From Amylostereum areolatum (Eukaryota; Basidiomycota; Agaricomycetes; Russulales; Stereaceae): a stretch of 64,000 bases of DNA. The translations under genes and the position numbers were made by a program. Positions 22,307 to 34,780 of the stretch are shown here, piece by piece (the stretch's first letter is position 1; the number at the start of each line of letters is the position of its first letter). Under the pieces are notes generated by a model. That model saw only the letters and a list, made by a program, of their open reading frames with translations, was not told the DNA's origin and made no database searches. The stretch lies in assembly GCA_012932865.1 (NCBI GenBank), contig SAXG01000103.1, positions 1 through 64,000 on the forward strand. The letters are read 5' to 3'.

Positions 22307-22679
22307 ACATCATCCTGTCCCACAAACCTTTTTGCTGGATCCACCCCATTCGTGCAAACGGCACTTATGACATTATCCATCAGCGCTCTGGCAAGGATGT
22401 CCATGTATAAGACGTATCAAACGGGGTCCGTAAGTAAGGCTACAAAGAAGACAACTGTCGACGATTAAGCTCGGAGATGAGCGAGGAGGCGGAGAGTAAT
22501 ACTCTAGCTGGTGAGATAGATATGCTACAATGGTGGTGTGTGTGCTTGCATAAAGGAAGGAACGCAATGTACAAGGGAGCGTGGAACGTAGGGATTCGTG
22601 GCGAACATACGTGCATCGTGGAAAGTTCGTCGTGAAAAAGGGAGACACGAAACAGAACAGGAAATGAAAACTGGTTGGG
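22307..22679. other. Convergent intergenic region
   Basis: This lies between the 3' ends of Rit1 and the LRR gene. No gene is seen. Confidence 0.5.
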
Positions 22680-23861
22680 TCAACCGACCAGACAGGATCC
22701 GCACGATTGGATCCCTGTCCCGCGGAGGTCGCACGTCGAGAGTTTTCCCATGTTGCAGAAGGTGTTCTGCTGATCTGCAGAGAGGGAAAGCGTCTCGTTG
22801 TTCACGATGCTAGACAACAGCTCGAGTTAGGACGTTGGAGAACAGTGGAAGGGAAAAGAGAGACGCACAGAGACCGCAAGGGGGCCTGTACCAGGCTCTC
22901 CGGGAGCTGCTGAGATAGGTTCGGGTTGCGGACCAACGTCAATGTTGTTAGTGCTTGAAGGCCGTCGGGCAAGGACGACGAGATGCCGGTGGACTCGATG
23001 TGCAAGGATGATAGGCTTGCCAGCGAGGCGAAGGACGAGGGTAGAGGGCCACCTGTAGACTAGGTTAACACTGGCTGCATCACGAACAGCACAAGGGAAA
23101 CGCACTAGGCGATGTGTTGTCACCGATCACCTGGAAGGTGGCCAGTCCAGTCAGGTTGCCTATCTCGGCTGGAATGGACGCGGGAATAGCGGGCGCAGTG
23201 AGTTGCCTACACAAATCTTGTCAGCCACGATCTCCCGAGTTGAGATGAAATAAAAACGCACAGATAAGAAACCCGCCCGGACCCGTCACAACGTACCCCA
23301 CCCCAAGCGCAGAACCTAACATCTTGCACCCACCCGCTCGTCTCAAGCGCGCTCCGACCGGTCGACCCCGCATCCTCCCAAAACGGCGCGCAAACCGCAG
23401 AATTGCGTGGCATCCAAAGCCGTCGTGTAATACGCGCTGGCGTCGGCGGGGACCTGGGAAAGAAGCGGCAGACATGTTGAACAAGGATATGTCGTGGGAG
23501 AGGTCGGGGCGTTGAGGGTGTATTCGGACAGGCATTGCTGCACGTCGCTCGACAAGGCGGCAGCCGAGGATGATGGTGACGCCGGAGCCACCGAAGGCGA
23601 AGACCCCGTATGTGACAACGCGGACAGCCGCACATCGACAACGATCGCGTTGACGAGCAAGAAGAGCAGGACGAGGACGATGAATGTGTACAGAAATCGC
23701 CGGCGCCATTTCTTCAGCGGATGCTCGTCCTTGCCGTGCTCTTCCACGTGGGTCTTCTTCACGTTAAGCGGCGGCCACGGGGCAAGCTCAGACTGCTGGA
23801 TGGGCAGATCAAGTTCGGGTGGACGGTGCCCCGACCGGACTTCGAAAAACAGCTTCGTCAT
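22680..23861 (-). CDS. Single-pass membrane leucine-rich-repeat protein, apparent frameshift
   Basis: The order is a cytoplasmic N-terminus, a basic stop (LKKWRRRF), a membrane helix (YTFIVLVLLFLLVNAIVV), a Cys-containing segment, then an LRR cap (FCAWGGVRC) and short leucine-rich repeats (IPAEIGNLTGLATF; SLPDGLQALTTLTL), ending in a Cys-rich CGSCLVG. It looks like a type II protein with an extracellular LRR ectodomain, as in plant receptor-like proteins but without a kinase. The frame breaks at an A run (23380-23383; T4 in the coding strand): with three T the reading GLRAVWEDAG would continue. At least three introns follow. The N-terminus is uncertain because the frame stays open upstream to about 24150 with Ser/Pro-rich sequence. 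Function unknown. Confidence 0.7.
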
Positions 23862-25361
23862 GCGGGTCGCGGAAACGTCGTTGCAGAGCGGGGAGACTGC
23901 ATGCCGACGGAGCCTTGCTCTAGGTCTCGAGGCCTGAACTGGGGAGACGTCTTGAATAGAGTGGAGGAGCCGAAGGAAAGATGCTGTTGGTTGGTGGTGG
24001 GGACTGGGCCTGCTCGAGTTGGAGTGCGTTGGGTGTGTCGGGGGAGAAGCGAGAATGCTCGGCGGGTTGGTCGTCGAGGTAGACGGTAGCGAGGGAGAGA
24101 TGTTCCTTGAACTTGGAAGGCGTTGTCCAGGATCCTCTGTGTGAGTAATAGGTGGGTGAGGGGCGCGTTGCTCATAAGGAACGTTCGTGGGTGATGGTCG
24201 GGTGGACGGAGAAAGGGGGCAACAAACACAAAGAGGCAAAGCCTTTATAGGCGACAAGGGAAGCCGGGGAGGGCGAGTGTGCACTGGCTGGAGGAATGGA
24301 GATGTTATACATCGGAGAACAAAAGCCGGCCCAAGCGAGAACCGTACAAAGTTCGAACAATAGCCGGCCACGCTTGTCACGCACAATAGGAGTCACAGTT
24401 GTGACGTAAGGTGACCATGGCCGCGTCACGCTAGCAGCCAGGCAGCGGGGCTTTCCCTCGTTGTGCGATGGGTCCTGGCGTACGGAGCGATGTCAGCGAG
24501 AAGAAGAGAAGGGGAAGAGCGTGATTCTACCACAAGGTATATGTTAGGAACAAGAGAGCGAAACGGCTTCGGGTCCTGTGAAGAACAAAGAGCCATGTTT
24601 GCGGCGGGCGCGTCCGACTTTCCGAGTGCTGGATTGCCGGCTCTTTGCAACGTGCCAAGGCTGTCGTTTCGTTTACGGGTGCGCGTCGTCGCTGGGGTCA
24701 ACTTTCAAGTAGATCGGAGCGGCCCAGGCAAGCGGATCGATGGAGGCGTGGACATATTGGTTGCCAAGAACAAGGAGCGTCCGTTGTGACACATCATTGT
24801 GACGGCTTTGCTTGCGAGAGAACGACGGGTTGAGGGAAGAGATGCTACAGCTGCCTTTGGGCTATATCCCTCAGAGGCAAAGAGTAATTCTGCGGTGGAC
24901 AGATGTGGTGGGGATGGGTGAGTTGATGAGAGGCATACACATACAAGAGTTGAGCTACAAACGTCTGATTGCGTGATAAGAAGGCGGATTACACTTTTTT
25001 GAACCACGCTTCATTGCAGACTTGAACCGATCTTGAACCTGAAATGAAGCCCCCCTAACTATTCCAGCATGAGTCATCTTTCCGGGCGATGGCCCATTCC
25101 ATTCCCGACGGAAAACGGCTGCTTGCCCTTACTTGCATGATTTCGAGGATGGTGAAAACCGGTGTGCGCAGGACTCGGATCATACGAGGCCATATAAAAG
25201 TCCTCGTCTCACTTTCGCCCGCTCGTACGACCGCACTCCCTCCCTCTCCCATCCCAGCCATCCGACATCTTAAAACGCCCGCCGTGGACATCTGCCCCGC
25301 CCTGTCGATCCCCTCAGTCTTCTTCCGCCCTCCGATTGGCTCACGATCCGTCGATCCTCGA
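23862..25361. other. Divergent intergenic region
   Basis: Upstream of the LRR start the minus-strand frame continues open to about 24150 as low-complexity Ser/Pro/Thr and may be part of that gene. From 24180 to 25180 I see no gene. Confidence 0.4.
25193..25199 (+). promoter_or_regulatory. TATA box candidate for the panB-type gene
   Basis: A TATAAAA motif lies about 165 nt upstream of the first candidate ATG (25362). Confidence 0.4.
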
Positions 25362-26589
25362 CATGCTGCGATCCGCGTATCCTTCCGCGCCGAGGGCGCT
25401 CAACCGACCTTTCGTGGGGGGCGCAGCTCTCGACGTTGGATGAGCGTGCGGCCGTCGGCAGCAGATGGTACCAGTGCGTCCCCCCCCCTATCCCGGTCTG
25501 ACCGCAAGCTGACTCGCAAGCAGCGCCAGCACGAACCAAGGTGACCATCCGGCACTTGCAGCAGCTCCGAGACACCGGAACGCCCATCACGATGCTCACC
25601 GCGTACGACTTCCCCCACCGGCCGCGCGCTCGACCGCTACGGCGTCGACATCGCCCTCGTCGGCGACTCGCTCGCGCAAGTTTGTCTCGGGCTTCCGTCC
25701 ACCACGCTTCTCACCCTAGACGAGATGTTGCACCACTGCCGCGCGGTCGCTCGCGGGTGCGCGCACCCCTTGCTCGTCGCGGACATGCCCTTCGGGTCGT
25801 ACCAGGTTCACCCTGACGACGCCGTGCGGAATGCCGTGCGGATGGTACAGGAGGGCCGCGTCGAGGCGGTCAAGCTCGAAGGCGGGAGGGAAATCGCGGA
25901 GACGGTACGGAGGATCACGCGCATCGGTGTGCCCGTCATGGCGCACGTCGGGCTCTTGCCCCAGCGGCATGTCGCGCTCTCGGGGTACAGGGGTACAGGG
26001 CCGCGACGTCGCGGGCGCGCGGGAGGTATACGAGGATGCACTGGCGTTGCAGGCCGCGGGCGCGTTCGCGGTCGTGCTTGAGGCGATCCCGTGCCGGCTC
26101 GGGGAGTACATCACCAGCAAGCTCTCCATTCCAACCATTGGGATCGGCGCGGGCCCCCGCACGAGTGGGCAGGTGCTCGTGTGGGACGACGTCATGACGC
26201 GATGGCATGGGCGCAAGGCGAAGTTTGTCCGGCGGTTTGCCGACGTCGGCGAGGAGGAGGCGGACGGCGTGCAAAACTACGTGAATGCGGTGAAGGCTGG
26301 CGTGTTTCCGGATGCGAAGGAGGAGGGATATGCGATGGGGTTGGGCCAGTGGGAGAAGTTCCTGGAGAGAGATGGGCGACGAGGGGTGAGGGATTCGGAG
26401 ACCGGTTCTGGGGACGAGGTGTCGTGGAAGACGTTGGAGCATTTACCTGCGGCTTCCTCGCAGACAGACGAACTAAAACGCGCTATATATTCATCGCATT
26501 TATATCTATCTATCATTTTTCTCGCCGAGTGGGGATCTTGGAACGCGACGCGACGTGAGCACGTGACCGTCAAAGGAATTTCTGCGTGA
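25362..26589 (+). CDS. panB: Ketopantoate hydroxymethyltransferase (3-methyl-2-oxobutanoate hydroxymethyltransferase)
   Basis: Family blocks are present across three frames: KVTIRHLQQL, ITMLTAYDF, LVGDSLAQVCLG, LLVADMPFGSYQ, VEAVKLEGG, VPVMAHVGLLPQ, AVVLEAIPCRLG and PTIGIGAGPRTSGQVLVWDD. The enzyme makes ketopantoate from 2-oxoisovalerate and methylene-tetrahydrofolate, the first step towards pantothenate and CoA. One intron (25474-25523) is clear. The frame is broken by an extra C in the run 25612-25616 and an extra G in 25990-25993; removing one base at each restores the conserved sequence. The N-terminus is uncertain. An ATG at 25362 gives a presequence-like start, MLRSAYPSAPRALNRPF, but leaves frame at a G6 run; an ATG at 25440 is in frame. 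A mitochondrial location is likely from the presequence. Confidence 0.85.
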
Positions 26590-26654
26590 GCGCCCGGTTT
26601 GCAAGGCTTTCAACTTTGTAACTTTCAATCCATCTTCCCAATACCTTCGCCGAC

Positions 26655-29200
26655 ATGAAGCAGGCGATGCTCTCCGAATCATCTAGTTCGGACGAAGAGC
26701 AGGATTTTGACACGTTCACGATCAACGAGCACTACGCCAAGGCGTACGAGTACCGCAAAGAGCGCGAGGAGCTCGCAAACGTGCGTTGGTAGCGCGTCCT
26801 TCCCGGTCCCCTTCTCTCATCACTCTCATACCTGTTTCAAGTCAAAGAAAAGTACGGCTCCGATGCGGAGTCTGGGGACGACGACTCCAGCGATTCGGAG
26901 GAGGACGAGAGCGAAGACGAGGACGGCGAGGAGCTGACCCCCGCCGTCGACGCTGCCATATTGCGCACACTCGCCCGCATCAAGCACAAAGACCCGGAGA
27001 TATACGACGCGAAGAAGGAAGTGTTCAATGGTGCGTGCGCTCCGAGGCCCTTGCGGCCTTGCCCGGTCGTCGCGTCACTTTTAATGTTTGCACGCAGAGG
27101 AGCATCAGAAATCGGGCAAGCTCCCTGCGGCGGGGTCTGCGAAGAAAAAGACGAAGGAGGGAAAGCCGATCACGATGCACGAACACCGGATCGCGGCTGC
27201 TTTGGAGGGCTCGCGCTCGGCGTCGCCTGAGCCTGCAGACGGGCCTACGCACGTCGAGGAGCAGGAGAGGCTTCGGAAGGAGACGATCGCGGCGTTTCAT
27301 GCGTCAAAGGACAACGAAGGTGAAGAGGAGGAGGAGGAAGAGGAGGAGAGGGTGGGCTTTTTAGGCTCAGGGAGAAGACGCAAGACGAGATTGAGAAGGA
27401 GGAGGAGGAGTACAGGCGGTACCTCGAGCGAGAGGTGGACGGGTTGGAGGGGCTGATCGAGGTTGACGAAGATGTGGACGGGATACGGGTCAAGGACGAG
27501 GAAGCGGACGGCGACATGAAGAATGGAAAGGCGGACAAGAAAAAGAAGAAGAGCAAAAAGGAAAAGGGCAAGGAGAAGGGGACATTGGACGAGTCCGACC
27601 AGCAGTTCCTTATGAAGTCCGTTCGCTGTCCTTACCCTCTTCTTTCTGACATCTCATCGCACTGCTTAGTTATATGCTTAATCGTGGATGGATTGACCGT
27701 TCCGCAAAGCGACTGCCGACATTCGAAGAAATCACCGCCGGGCTGGGACATCGCGGTCGAAGAAGACAAAAAAGGGAGAGAAACTATCAAAAAGGAGGAC
27801 GAAGAGGAGGATGACGATGACAAGAAGGATGGATCATCTGACAATGGGAACGAAGAGAACCTCGACGAGGACGAATTCGACGAAGTGGCGGAGCGGTTCG
27901 AGAGCTCATACAACTTCCGTTTCGAAGAACCGTGCGTATCATCTTTACCCCGTCCGAAATCCAGCTAATATTGCATTGACAGGAATGCACCTCACATCCC
28001 CTCATTCCCCCGTCAAATAGAGACAGTACGTCGTCCGGCGGAGCATGCAGACCGACGAAAAGAAGCGCGCGAGAGACGGAAGGAGCGGAAGGAGGAGGAG
28101 GAGAAGCGGTTGAAGAAAGAGGAAGTACGGAGGCTCAAAGGACTGAAAATGCGCGAGCTCAATAAGAAGCTTGAGCTGGTCAGCAAGGAGGGAGGTTGGG
28201 CTAACGCAAAGGTCGGTGCGATCGTCTACGTATCTGGGATATGATGCTTACCGGATAAACAGCCTTGGAAAATCTGGACCTGGAGGGCGACTGGGATCCG
28301 GACGCCTACGACAGGCAGATGGCCGCCGTGCTCGATGAAGTCGACGGGGCGCTAGAAGTTGAGATCGTCGACGATGAAAAACCGACATGGGACGACGACA
28401 TCGACGTTGCCGATATCGTACCTCCGAGCGAGGACGAGGAGCAGCAGGCGTCGAGCAGCAAGAGCAAAAAGAAAGACAAGAAGAAGAAGGAGAAGAAGAA
28501 GAAGGCTGAGGAGGAGGACGGGGTGGACATAGATATGATGGACGCGGACGCGGAGCAGGTATGGGGTGAAGATGAGTGGGACGGGACAGAGGAAATGCGG
28601 AAGAAGGTGCTGGACAAATACATGGATGAAATCTACGGGCTCGATTTCAACGACATGGTGCGTATTCATGCATATCCTCGATGACCGTCGCTAATCGCTG
28701 TGTTCTGTCCAGGCTGCGGGCATGCCTACGCGCTTCCGCTACGTGCCCGTCCCGAAAACCTCGTACGGACTCAGTGCCGTGGATATTTTGATGGCGGACG
28801 ACAGGGACCTGAACGAGTACGTGGGCTTGAAGAAGTACGCGCCGTACCGCAAGGAGAAGGACCGATGGGACGCGAAAAAGGCCGGAGAAACTCCAGGAGT
28901 TCAAGCAGAAGCTCACCGCGCGGGGCGTGGACACGCACGTCGACGGCCAGGGCGAGGAAGAGCGGAAGGAGAAGAAACGCAAGGGGAAGAAGGAGCGTAT
29001 GAAGGCCAAGGCTGCGCAGGTGACCACTGGGGAAGCCGAGGAAATGGGGCGAGGAGGCGGCGGTGAAGTCACTGAAGCGATCGCGGGAGGACCCGGTACA
29101 AGAGGACAACGAAAGCGAGAGAAATGGGGACACGAAGAAAAAGCGAAGAAGACACAAGAAGTCGGGACACGGGGATACGGCAGCAGAGGTGGAAGCGTAG
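26655..29200 (+). CDS. kri1: Kri1-like ribosome biogenesis factor, with apparent indels
   Basis: The hallmarks of Kri1 are present in order: an acidic N-terminus with INEHYAKAYEYRKEREEL, the block KTQDEIEKEEEEYRRYLERE, then YMLNRGWIDRSAKRLPTFEE, FESSYNFRFEEP, and a C-terminal Kri1 domain with YKLD-like segment KYMDEIYGLDFNDM and PTRFRYVPVPKTSYGL. Kri1 works with Krr1 in 40S ribosomal subunit assembly in the nucleolus. Very acidic and lysine-rich tracts are normal for the family. The frame is interrupted near 27340-27353, at 27740-27742, at 28884-28885 and at 29046-29049. At each site one base more or less restores family sequence. The ATG at 26655 starts the conserved N-terminus. Confidence 0.85.
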
Positions 29201-29660
29201 CAGCTGTCCTGTTATTTTTTGGTTTCTTCCGGTTCCGGTTCCGTTCTTCCTGCTTCTGCTTTGTGCTTGCTTTATAACATAATCTAAGTACTTCCGAGCG
29301 ACATCGACCTGGCATTTGACACAAGCGCTAAGCCGGAGAGCCTTGCACAAGTTGCAATCCGACGATCTGACGACTTGACAATTTGTTGAAATGACAATGA
29401 GAGAAAAAATTAAAAAATGCCCAAAAACGCGAACAATAAGTGCGATCACGTGATGATGACCGTGTTTGGTGGGGGGCTTCGTTGAGTGCGGTAGGCACGC
29501 TGCTCGTTTGCTTTTGACTTCCATCCCGCGCCCTTCTTCCGTCTCTCCCTCCGTCCATCTACACCACCCCGCGATAGTCAGTCCTCAACATCATAGCGAT
29601 ATAGCATTTTTCTGACTTGCTCTCTTTGTAGCTTTCATCTCTATTTATCTCGAACGACCG
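29201..29660. other. Intergenic
   Basis: No gene is supported. It should contain the promoter of the KEN-box gene at 29661. Confidence 0.45.
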
Positions 29661-31941
29661 ATGGCACCAACCACCCGTGCTCGCCAGGAGACGCGGTCAC
29701 CACCACGCCGGAAGACCCTAACTTGTTATGTTCTTCTGGACAAGACTCGGCGCAACTACTTTCCAGAGGACAGTAACTCTGCGGAAATTGAGGACGGGAA
29801 ACCCAAGAAGAAACCCGCGCCAGTGATAAGGGCCAAAGCCCCGCGCAAGGTCAAGGCCAAAGCGACCGCGAAGAGGAGGGCTTCCACTCGCACCAGGGTT
29901 GCAAAGTCTGCGGAAGTGGAGGAAGTGGAGGAGCCCGACGGAGAGCCAGCGCCTCACGTTGACGAGGAAGAAGAGAGGCCCGACGTCGCGGAGCCTGAGG
30001 CCCCACCACCAACGAGCGGGTTTCCGGCAGACGTTGCCACCCCGGTTCGCCCGCGCAAGAAACGCGTTCCTCCTCCTTCGCCTCTTCATCCTCCATCGGA
30101 TTCTGGGAAGCCGCTCACTATGCCTCCCACTTTCGACGCTGCCACACCCACCCCGGACCCACCCCCTACTCAACCTCCTCACCTTACCCATCGTCGGCCA
30201 CAAATGTCCTCCCTTCCACCCTCATCGCCACCGTCGAGGTCGTCTCATGGGTCGCTCACAAAGGAGACAGCAGCACCTTATGTTCCCGACGCACGCGAAG
30301 ACGATCCTTGGGATCCCGACTTGCACGCGTACGAAGATAGCGAAAACGATCCGGCTAACCAGACGTTTACCTCCATCGCGGACGCCTTGGGCATTCACGC
30401 TGACTCTGACCAGTCGTTCCATACGCCTGTTCGTCCTCGCATCCGACACTCCGGGGGCATGGACACGTTCAAAACTCCCACTCGAGCTGGTTTCGACAAG
30501 TCCTTCAAGACCCCCACCCGCGCTGGCGATCAGTACTTAAATGGCAATTCCGTTGCTGAGCTTTTTGCAGATGGCGCCGACGACGATAACGAAGGCAGTA
30601 TCGTGTGGGCCAACCAGGGATCCGACAAGGAGAACCAGGCATCATCTTTCCATACAGACGAGAATAAGGAGAACCCTCCGGTAGAACCACAGGCTTTCCC
30701 TAGTCCGCACGCCCACCGCGGCATCCTCCAACCTCAGACAGTCTCCTCTAGCCCTGCTCAACACCCCGACGACGATCCGTTCGGCTTTCTCGCCGCAGAG
30801 CGGCGCGTCAAGCAGCGCCGACAGTTGCACCAGCAGCATCCGGATTTCCAATCTTCCCAGCCCGAAGCCGGCCCCAGTCGTCCCCGACCCCGCCAACCGC
30901 TCGCCAGACGGACGTTCGCCGAACTCGATCCTGCGACGCCTCCCCATCCGCCCCCACCGAAGCAGACCGTCGCACCCAAGGAGCGTTTCGCCTACCTTCC
31001 CTCCAGCTCCCCCGCGCACTCGCACAGCTCTATAGAGGATATGTACGCCACACCACCTTCCCAGCGTGGTTTCGGACTTGTGATGTCCACTCCGATGCGT
31101 CCTCAACGCCAGGAAGAGCAGGAACAGGAAGCGCATACACCTGCCAGTGCCGCCGTGCACACGCCCCTTGTTGCGGTCACCCCGACGGCCACGATCGGTG
31201 TGATGACGCCTCGTAACGGCGATCGTGGACGCGACGTAACGATGCGAAGGCACAAGCCGCGGGAGATGGATATCAGCCTGAGTGATATGGAAGATACGGG
31301 ACCGAGGGAGGACAGTCCGTCGCCTGTGAAACGGAAGCGGGTCGATCCCAAAGAACCCGAACACGACGCAGAGGCGGAGGGCAATGAACAAGAGGAAGAG
31401 GAGGAAGAGGAGGAAGAAGAACGTCCTGCGAAACGGATAAGGAAGGGGAAAGGGAAGGAGAACGCGACGCGGACGAAGAGGCCGTCGAGGGAGAAGGACG
31501 AGGACCCCATGGCCGTGACGAAGCGGCTCGAGCGACTGCTGCCACGCAGGCCAAAGCGCGCGGCGGCGAGAAAGGTCAGAGCAAAGGCGATCGAAGAGGC
31601 GACGGAGGACGAGGACGAGGAGGACGCGGGCCCGAGCTCGAAGCCTGCCCGCGCGGAGAGGGGTCGGCGTCGCTCAGTGTATGGACGCCGCGCACGCGGG
31701 CGCGGCGCCCGCTCCGCCTCGGGCAGCCGCGGGCGGCGGAAGATGGACGAGAGCACGCCGGAGGAGGTCAGAGAGGTATAAACCCCCGTTCCAATCCCGT
31801 CGGTCTGTTTCTCGGTCGTTTGACGGGTTTCTTTCGTGGGCTTATATGCAGAAACGCGAACAGGATCGCTTGGAACGCGCGGAGTATTTCAAGAAGCTCG
31901 AGGGGTATAAATTAAGGAAGGAGAAGGTGTATGTGGTGTAG
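29661..31941 (+). CDS. Long disordered nuclear-type protein with two KEN boxes
   Basis: Exons 29661-31775 and 31852-31941 give 734 aa. No globular domain is recognised. Two KEN boxes lie close together (SDKENQ and ENKENPP, near residues 318 and 333), downstream of two copies of FKTPTRAG with Thr-Pro sites. The rest alternates Pro/Ser-rich, acidic (a run of glutamates near 578) and Arg/Lys-rich stretches. The last exon adds a conserved-looking helix, RLERAEYFKKLEGYKL, and ends KVYVV. KEN boxes target proteins to the APC/C ubiquitin ligase, so a cell-cycle-controlled chromatin protein is a fair guess. Securin or a sororin-like protein are possibilities I cannot decide between. Confidence 0.75.
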
Positions 31942-32635
31942 CTGAAGACGACGGCGGGGCTTGGGCGAGGCTGGGGCGATGGTGGATCTATCGTCGCGCT
32001 CGTGAATCCTTTGTTCGATTTCGAGGCGGCCTTTTTTGTATGGCTGGGCGGGTTCACTCTCCGGGTTGCGGATCTGCATGCATGCCTACCCTTTCAATGA
32101 TGTCTATGCGCATGAACATATACAGAATTTTGAAGCTGTTTGGCGGAATGTGAGCGCCGACCGAGCACGGGGTTGACGCGTTGACGCGCGGCGTTTGGCA
32201 GTGATCGAGCTCCTTCTCTACCACCACCAATCCTCCCTATACCGTTACGTCCGGATTCTTCTGCAAATGGCTGTGGTACCCATGCCTTCACACAACACGG
32301 CTTCGATTTTCCCATGACAGGAGTTGCTAGGGCTCCATGGCACGTCTAGGCATATTTTTCCAACAAGCTGAAAGCCAAGGTGAACGGAGCTGGTATACGT
32401 ATGAGGAAGTGAGCCGTTCTCGAGCGCTCGTCTATACGCTCTAATGTTGTAAATCCAGGCAGAAGATCCCATGGTAACAATTTCAAGCAGTGTGTAAGTA
32501 CGTGGTATGTAAGGGGAAATAGGTATCTGAGAATGACCTGTGTACGTATGCCACCCCTCTTTCTTGTGTGCGATCTAACCTCGACTTCTGCCAGCGAGGC
32601 CACGCATCTATGCCTTCTCCCTCACATTAGCCCCC
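31942..32635. other. Convergent intergenic region
   Basis: No gene is seen between the 3' ends of the KEN-box gene and the hypothetical gene. It is low in open frames on both strands. Confidence 0.5.
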
Positions 32636-33782
32636 TCACCGCCTTGCCAGTCGTTCCTCCCATAAATAAACGACGAGATCCCCGTCGTCGGGTACACTCC
32701 ATTCCTCGATGGTCCTCGGCTGGATCTCGTCCGTCCCCTGATAGGCTCCAAGGTCAGTGCTCTTGCCTTACGCTAGGAATGCAGCATCACTCACCGTGTA
32801 CTCTTCTTTCAATTCTCGCCAGCGTTCGTCGAGCCACTTTCTCTCCGCCTGGGCATCCAACTCTTGCCTGTGGTGTCAGGCATGAAGTATGTGGCACTAC
32901 TGTTACCACTGCTAGCGCCCCGTTCTCTCTGTGGCCGGACAACCTCGCCATTCTCAATGCATACGGCATCTTGGCTGCCCTGTGCATCTGCCAAAATGCC
33001 GTGCTCTTGGACCACTTGCTCGTGTAGTGCCTGCATGGTGCTCAGCGAGGGAAAGTGCCGTGGCTTTGGGACCTGTATAGGGCAAGTTGCGATGCCGAAT
33101 ACCGGAGACGTAGTGGGGTCGATACCGGGATAGTCGAAGACGTCCTTGTAAGTGCCGACCGTGTCGATGCAGTCCTCGAGTTTGGCATCGCGGTATCCTT
33201 CCGGGATCTGCGATGCGTCCAAGTGGAATGCGAAGGTGTCCGTTCTGGGCGCTGGTTGGGCGCTAGAGGCGTTGCTGAGCCAGGCGTCGAGGAGGGAGGG
33301 TGTGGCGGGTTCAAGGCAGTGCCCCTCCCTTGTCGTTGTCGCCGTCGCCGGGTAGGCCGGAGGCCACAATGGCGGAGGCACGGCGAGACCGCTGAAAATA
33401 TCATCGGTCCATATCGTTCTTGCGAACGTCTCGTTCAAGCTTTGCTTCTGGGACACGGTGGTCCAGGCCGACGGTGGGACAATGCCTGTGGTTCTGAATG
33501 CATTTGACAATGTGATCGTTGTTGTGGCCAGGGGTATACGGGAGGGGGCGATGCTCGAGAAGTCCGACGGGCACTGTGGCAGGCCGTTGTCACAATGCCC
33601 CTCGGGAAGGCATGCAGGCTTATACTCACATAGGCTGGGTGGGTTGCAGGCACGCGCCTGTTGAGGATGTTGACTGTTCGAGAGGCGGGGGTGACTGCTT
33701 TTGCTGTCGCATTACTGCCAGTGACTTGAATGCGAGGGTGCCCGTTCCAGATAGACATCATGGTGGAGAAGGGGTTGAACAT
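32636..33782 (-). CDS. Uncharacterised protein
   Basis: Minus-strand exons 33782-33630, 33573-32907, 32862-32791 and 32745-32636 give 333 aa; the introns are 56, 44 and 45 nt, with good donors and a coherent frame. The N-terminal third is Ser/Thr/Ala-rich with possible short motifs. The middle is acidic and hydrophobic (GYRDAKLEDCIDTVGTYKDV). The C-terminal exons form a charged helix (QAERKWLDERWRELKEEY) and an acidic end. I recognise no family. There is no signal peptide or membrane segment. The exon model is supported only by frame continuity across four exons. Confidence 0.6.
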
Positions 33783-34780
33783 GTTGCTGCAGCGTGTTCG
33801 GATGAGACAGTGGTTGGCCTCGCGGTGGACTGCTCACAGACTTCTCCTTTCTGAGCTCAATGTCCGGGAACGGGCGGAGGAGTCTTGCAGGATGGAAGGC
33901 GCGTTGACAGTGGTGGATGGAGGGGGCTCATTGAAAACAAAACGATCCTGAAGGGTGCGAGTATTTGTACCTAGAACAATTGTCGACTAGACCAGGGTCG
34001 GCGGCAAAGCGTGTGCCACCATGGGGTCCCTGCCGATATGTGGCATATTCTCCCTTCAACGACATGTATGACGGTGGCATTTCGCCACCGTCCGTTTCGG
34101 GGGAAGCGCTGGACGGAGATTTATACTCACTGTCTGCCTAGTATCACCCTTCATTTCTGCGCCGTTCGCCATATGAATCGGATTCATAAAGGAGCACACG
34201 AGGGCGACGTTCTCCGTTGTAGAAAGTCTACTGTGACTATAATGATATCACGCTGACGGGAAGGTCACGTGACAATAACGAGTTACGTCACTTTTTGATA
34301 GCGGAAAGTTGAAACGCCTGCAAGCGACCCGACGAGTTCTACAGTCTATCTACTACCGCCTCTCCGTCTAAAGCCGTCTTACAGGATCTTTCTACTCACC
34401 TAGTCACAAGTGCGTCTCTTTGCATCTTTGTCGTTTGGTCGTATACTGATCTCGACGCTTTATCCAGCTCTCCACCCCGTCCGGCGCCGTCGACTCTTTA
34501 AAAGTCTTCTCGTTTCTCGTTTCTCGTTTCTCGTTTCTCGGTTTTCTCCATAAATACGTCCCTCTGTGTTTTCTTGCTTGTCTCGGAGTACCGTTGAACT
34601 TGCTTTCATATTTATTCTCCTTCCTCTCATCCCCTTCTCCAGCTCCCTCGTCTCCTACCACCGACACCGTCTCTGCGTCCTAAATCCTTGCCACAACCCC
34701 CCCCCCCCCAAAAGACCGTCTCCTCTCCTCTTGACTAGTAAGCCGCCTTCGCTTTTGTTGAGCTCCGCTCGTACTGATCA
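33783..34780. other. Intergenic with pyrimidine-rich tract
   Basis: No gene is seen. From about 34330 the plus strand becomes CT-rich with several CCCCC runs, as in fungal promoters and 5' leaders, ahead of the protease-like frame. Confidence 0.4.
34508..34541. repeat. Heptanucleotide microsatellite (TTCTCGT)n
   Basis: About four and a half tandem copies of a 7-bp unit lie in the putative 5' leader of the protease-like gene. Confidence 0.8.
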
